Source of the DNA: Spirochaetae bacterium HGW-Spirochaetae-9
Lineage (GTDB): Bacteria > Spirochaetota > Spirochaetia > Treponematales > Rectinemataceae
NCBI GenBank assembly: GCA_002839205.1
Contig: PGXP01000083.1
Location: 1-7,061 of the forward strand
Direction: 5' to 3'
DNA length: 7,061 bases
The notes beneath the pieces were generated by a model. That model was not told the DNA's origin, made no database searches, and saw only the letters and a program-made list of their open reading frames with translations. Positions 5,596 to 7,061 of this stretch are shown in pieces (positions within the stretch are counted from its first letter, which is position 1; each line of letters begins with the position of its first letter). The translations under genes and the position numbers were made by a program.

Positions 5596-6772
5596 AGACT
5601 TCTTCTCCCTCAATGAAGGTGGAGGCTATCCTCAGCCTTTCGTCGTCCTCGCCATAGCGGAAAAGGACAATATTCGCGTTCTCGCCCACCCGCAGAATCC
5701 CTGACAGACCGGAAGCGGGAATAAACCCGGCAGGATTCCTGGTGCAGAGGCGGATCGTCTCGCTCAGGCTGGCGCCCGTAAAGCGCATGAAATGCGGTAT
5801 ATCCCAATCGAGGAGATGGCCGGCCCCTGCCAGGAAACTGCTGCCCGAAAGCCCGACATGGCCGTCGTCGAACACCCTGACTTCGAGAGCGCCCCACCTG
5901 TACAGGCCAGGCTTGTAACCACCCGGCTGGGAAACGTCGCTGACGAGGATGAGCCGATCCATGCCCTTGGCCCGCGCTATTGTCTTTACGACAGCGGGGG
6001 GAAGGTGAAAGCTGTCTGAAATGATGCTCGCGTACAGGCTGTCGGCGGCCAACTGTTCCCAGACATAATTCCTGAGCCTGGGCAGGGTCGCATGGCTGCC
6101 GTTTCCCAGATGTGTCGAGAGCCTGCAGCCTGCCGCGACGGCTTCCGAAATGAGCTCCGAGGGAGCAGCCGTATGGCCTATGGCGGCGATTACGCCTGCG
6201 GCCGTCAATTTTTGGATAAATTCCAGGGCGCCTTTTTTTTCGGGGGCGAGGGTGACGATGCGGATGAGGCCTTCGGCAGCCTCCTGCCACTCGAGGAATT
6301 CATCGAAGTCGGGATCCCGTATGCTTGCGAGATCATGGGCGCCGCGGGGACCTTCCTCGGCCGATATAAAGGGCCCTTCGAGATGGATGCCTGATATGGC
6401 CGCTTGAATCCTCTGCGATTCCCTGCGCGACCTGGCGATTATCCGCAGGTTCTCGACGATACGCCCACGGGGACGGGTGACGATGGTCGCCAAGTGCTGG
6501 GTGGTGCCGGCGGCGGCGAGGCTCTGCATGATGCGCTGGATGTGGCCGGCATCCAGGTCCTCCGCGCTGTAGTCGCTGCCGTTGTAGCCATTGACCTGTA
6601 TATCGAAGAAGCCATGGCTGAGGTAGGGGAGGCCCTGTTCCTGACCTCTGGATGGCCCGGACCCCGCGTTAGGGCCGATTTCGTCGATGGCTTCTATAGT
6701 TCCATTCTGAAGCCTGATCTCCAGCATCCTGCCCGACGCAGGATCGATTCCACGCAGTGCATTCATCATCAT
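5576..6772 (-). CDS. nagA: N-acetylglucosamine-6-phosphate deacetylase (variant NagA)
   Basis: NagA removes the acetyl group from GlcNAc-6-phosphate to give glucosamine-6-phosphate in the cytoplasm. The ATG at 6772-6770 overlaps the nagB stop as ATGA and gives 398 residues, a normal length; ATGs at 6769 and 6766 follow directly. Amidohydrolase landmarks are HGFFDIQVNG (53-62), HLEGPF with metal ligand Glu132, IGHTA with His200, THLGNGSH with His221, DSFH with His256, and LVSDVSQPGG with the catalytic Asp279. Gln59 and Asn61 replace the first HxH metal pair, as known for the single-metal E. coli enzyme. The usual THLFNAM is THLGNGSHA here, marking a divergent subgroup. A longer in-frame reading to 7036 only covers nagB in another frame. 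It has no strong Shine-Dalgarno sequence of its own, consistent with coupling to nagB. Substrate identity rests on family and on the nagB neighbour. Confidence 0.9.
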   Translation of the reverse strand: MMMNALRGIDPASGRMLEIRLQNGTIEAIDEIGPNAGSGPSRGQEQGLPYLSHGFFDIQVNGYNGSDYSAEDLDAGHIQRIMQSLAAAGTTQHLATIVTRPRGRIVENLRIIARSRRESQRIQAAISGIHLEGPFISAEEGPRGAHDLASIRDPDFDEFLEWQEAAEGLIRIVTLAPEKKGALEFIQKLTAAGVIAAIGHTAAPSELISEAVAAGCRLSTHLGNGSHATLPRLRNYVWEQLAADSLYASIISDSFHLPPAVVKTIARAKGMDRLILVSDVSQPGGYKPGLYRWGALEVRVFDDGHVGLSGSSFLAGAGHLLDWDIPHFMRFTGASLSETIRLCTRNPAGFIPASGLSGILRVGENANIVLFRYGEDDERLRIASTFIEGEEVFKSSQP

Positions 6773-7061
6773 TGACGCTTTTTCAGGATAAGGCTGGCCG
6801 ATGCCACGTCGAGCATGAGATGGCAGTCGGGATGGCTGCGGAGTATGGAACATGGCGCCTCGGGCGAGATGGCTGCGTTGAGCGCCATCTCGACGGCCGC
6901 GGCTTTTCGCTCGTCGGGCACCGAGCAGACGAGCATAGCCGATTTCATTATCTGCCTGACGCTCATAGAGACAGCCTGGGTTGGCACATCGGCCAGGCTT
7001 TTGAACCAGCCTTCCCCTACCTGCTGCATCCTGCATTTCTTGTCGAGATTGACGACGATGT
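6769..7061 (-). CDS. nagB: Glucosamine-6-phosphate deaminase-like protein (NagB type), C-terminal part
   Basis: The 5' end lies beyond the right edge; 96 residues plus the TGA stop (6771-6769) are visible. By family the enzyme isomerises and deaminates glucosamine-6-phosphate to fructose-6-phosphate and ammonia, the step after NagA. The visible part begins with VVNLDKKCRMQQVGEGWF and continues through DVPTQAVSMSVRQIMKSAML and CSVPDERKAAAVEMAL to SILRSHPDCHLMLDVASASL, the C-terminal layout of the NagB/6-phosphogluconolactonase fold. TQAVSMSV stands where enterobacterial NagB has a TH-A-LT-x-G-type segment, and the tail ends LRSHPD rather than LQ-H-type. It therefore belongs to a divergent branch, and the active site lies mostly outside the window. 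The stop overlaps the nagA start by 4 nt, so the two are one operon. A related sugar-phosphate isomerase remains possible. Confidence 0.82.
   Translation of the reverse strand, partial: IVVNLDKKCRMQQVGEGWFKSLADVPTQAVSMSVRQIMKSAMLVCSVPDERKAAAVEMALNAAISPEAPCSILRSHPDCHLMLDVASASLILKKRQ

Noticed and set aside
6773..7036. Longer NagA start reading back through nagB
   Set aside because: This stretch is the NagB coding region in another frame; NagB motifs are clear there and the NagA family begins near MMMNALRG.
1..7061. CRISPR array, tRNA, rRNA, insertion sequence, attachment site or defence system
   Set aside because: No regular spaced repeats, cloverleaf, transposase or nuclease signature, or terminal inverted repeats were seen.

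Overview
The window is a GC-rich, densely packed bacterial chromosome segment with two partial genes at the edges and five complete ones. No phage, transposon, CRISPR, rRNA or tRNA signal was recognised. A spirochaete is a reasonable guess at the source. The support is a small histone-H1-like Lys/Ala/Pro protein, a DPE2-type glucanotransferase, a two-Gate membrane protein and a divergent NagB/NagA pair in one compact region. Sequence inspection alone cannot settle the taxon.

Left (1-914): the C-terminal end of a glycoside hydrolase family 2-like enzyme runs rightward off the left edge. It converges, 11 bp apart, on a leftward gene for a 121-residue basic protein with low-complexity repeats and an AT-hook-like tail. 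The 244 bp at 915-1158 separate that gene from the rightward radA. They hold a plausible sigma70-type promoter for the basic protein, an AT-rich core and a possible structured radA leader.

Middle (1159-5595): three rightward genes, radA, malQ and a Gate-domain membrane protein, have 3-nt gaps and Shine-Dalgarno sequences inside or next to the preceding stop, so they look like one operon. RadA is a complete branch-migration/DNA repair ATPase. The glucanotransferase has all three GH77 catalytic acids. About 200 residues separate its nucleophile from its acid/base, which is the architecture of plant DPE2 rather than of E. coli MalQ, and it has no starch-binding domain in front. The membrane protein carries two copies of a Gate-type repeat.

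Right (5576-7061): nagA, with nagB truncated at the right edge, runs leftward. The two share an ATGA stop/start overlap, and nagA overlaps the end of the Gate gene tail-to-tail by 20 nt. NagA and NagB would convert GlcNAc-6-phosphate to fructose-6-phosphate. Both proteins carry motif variants that place them away from the best-studied enterobacterial forms.

Overall this is mostly housekeeping and carbohydrate metabolism (glycan hydrolysis, maltodextrin/glycogen rearrangement, amino-sugar catabolism). I see no clear new multi-gene system. The points most worth a second look are the DPE2-like glucanotransferase without CBM20, the internally duplicated Gate protein in the radA operon, the H1-like protein with homopolymer tracts, and the variant NagA/NagB pair.
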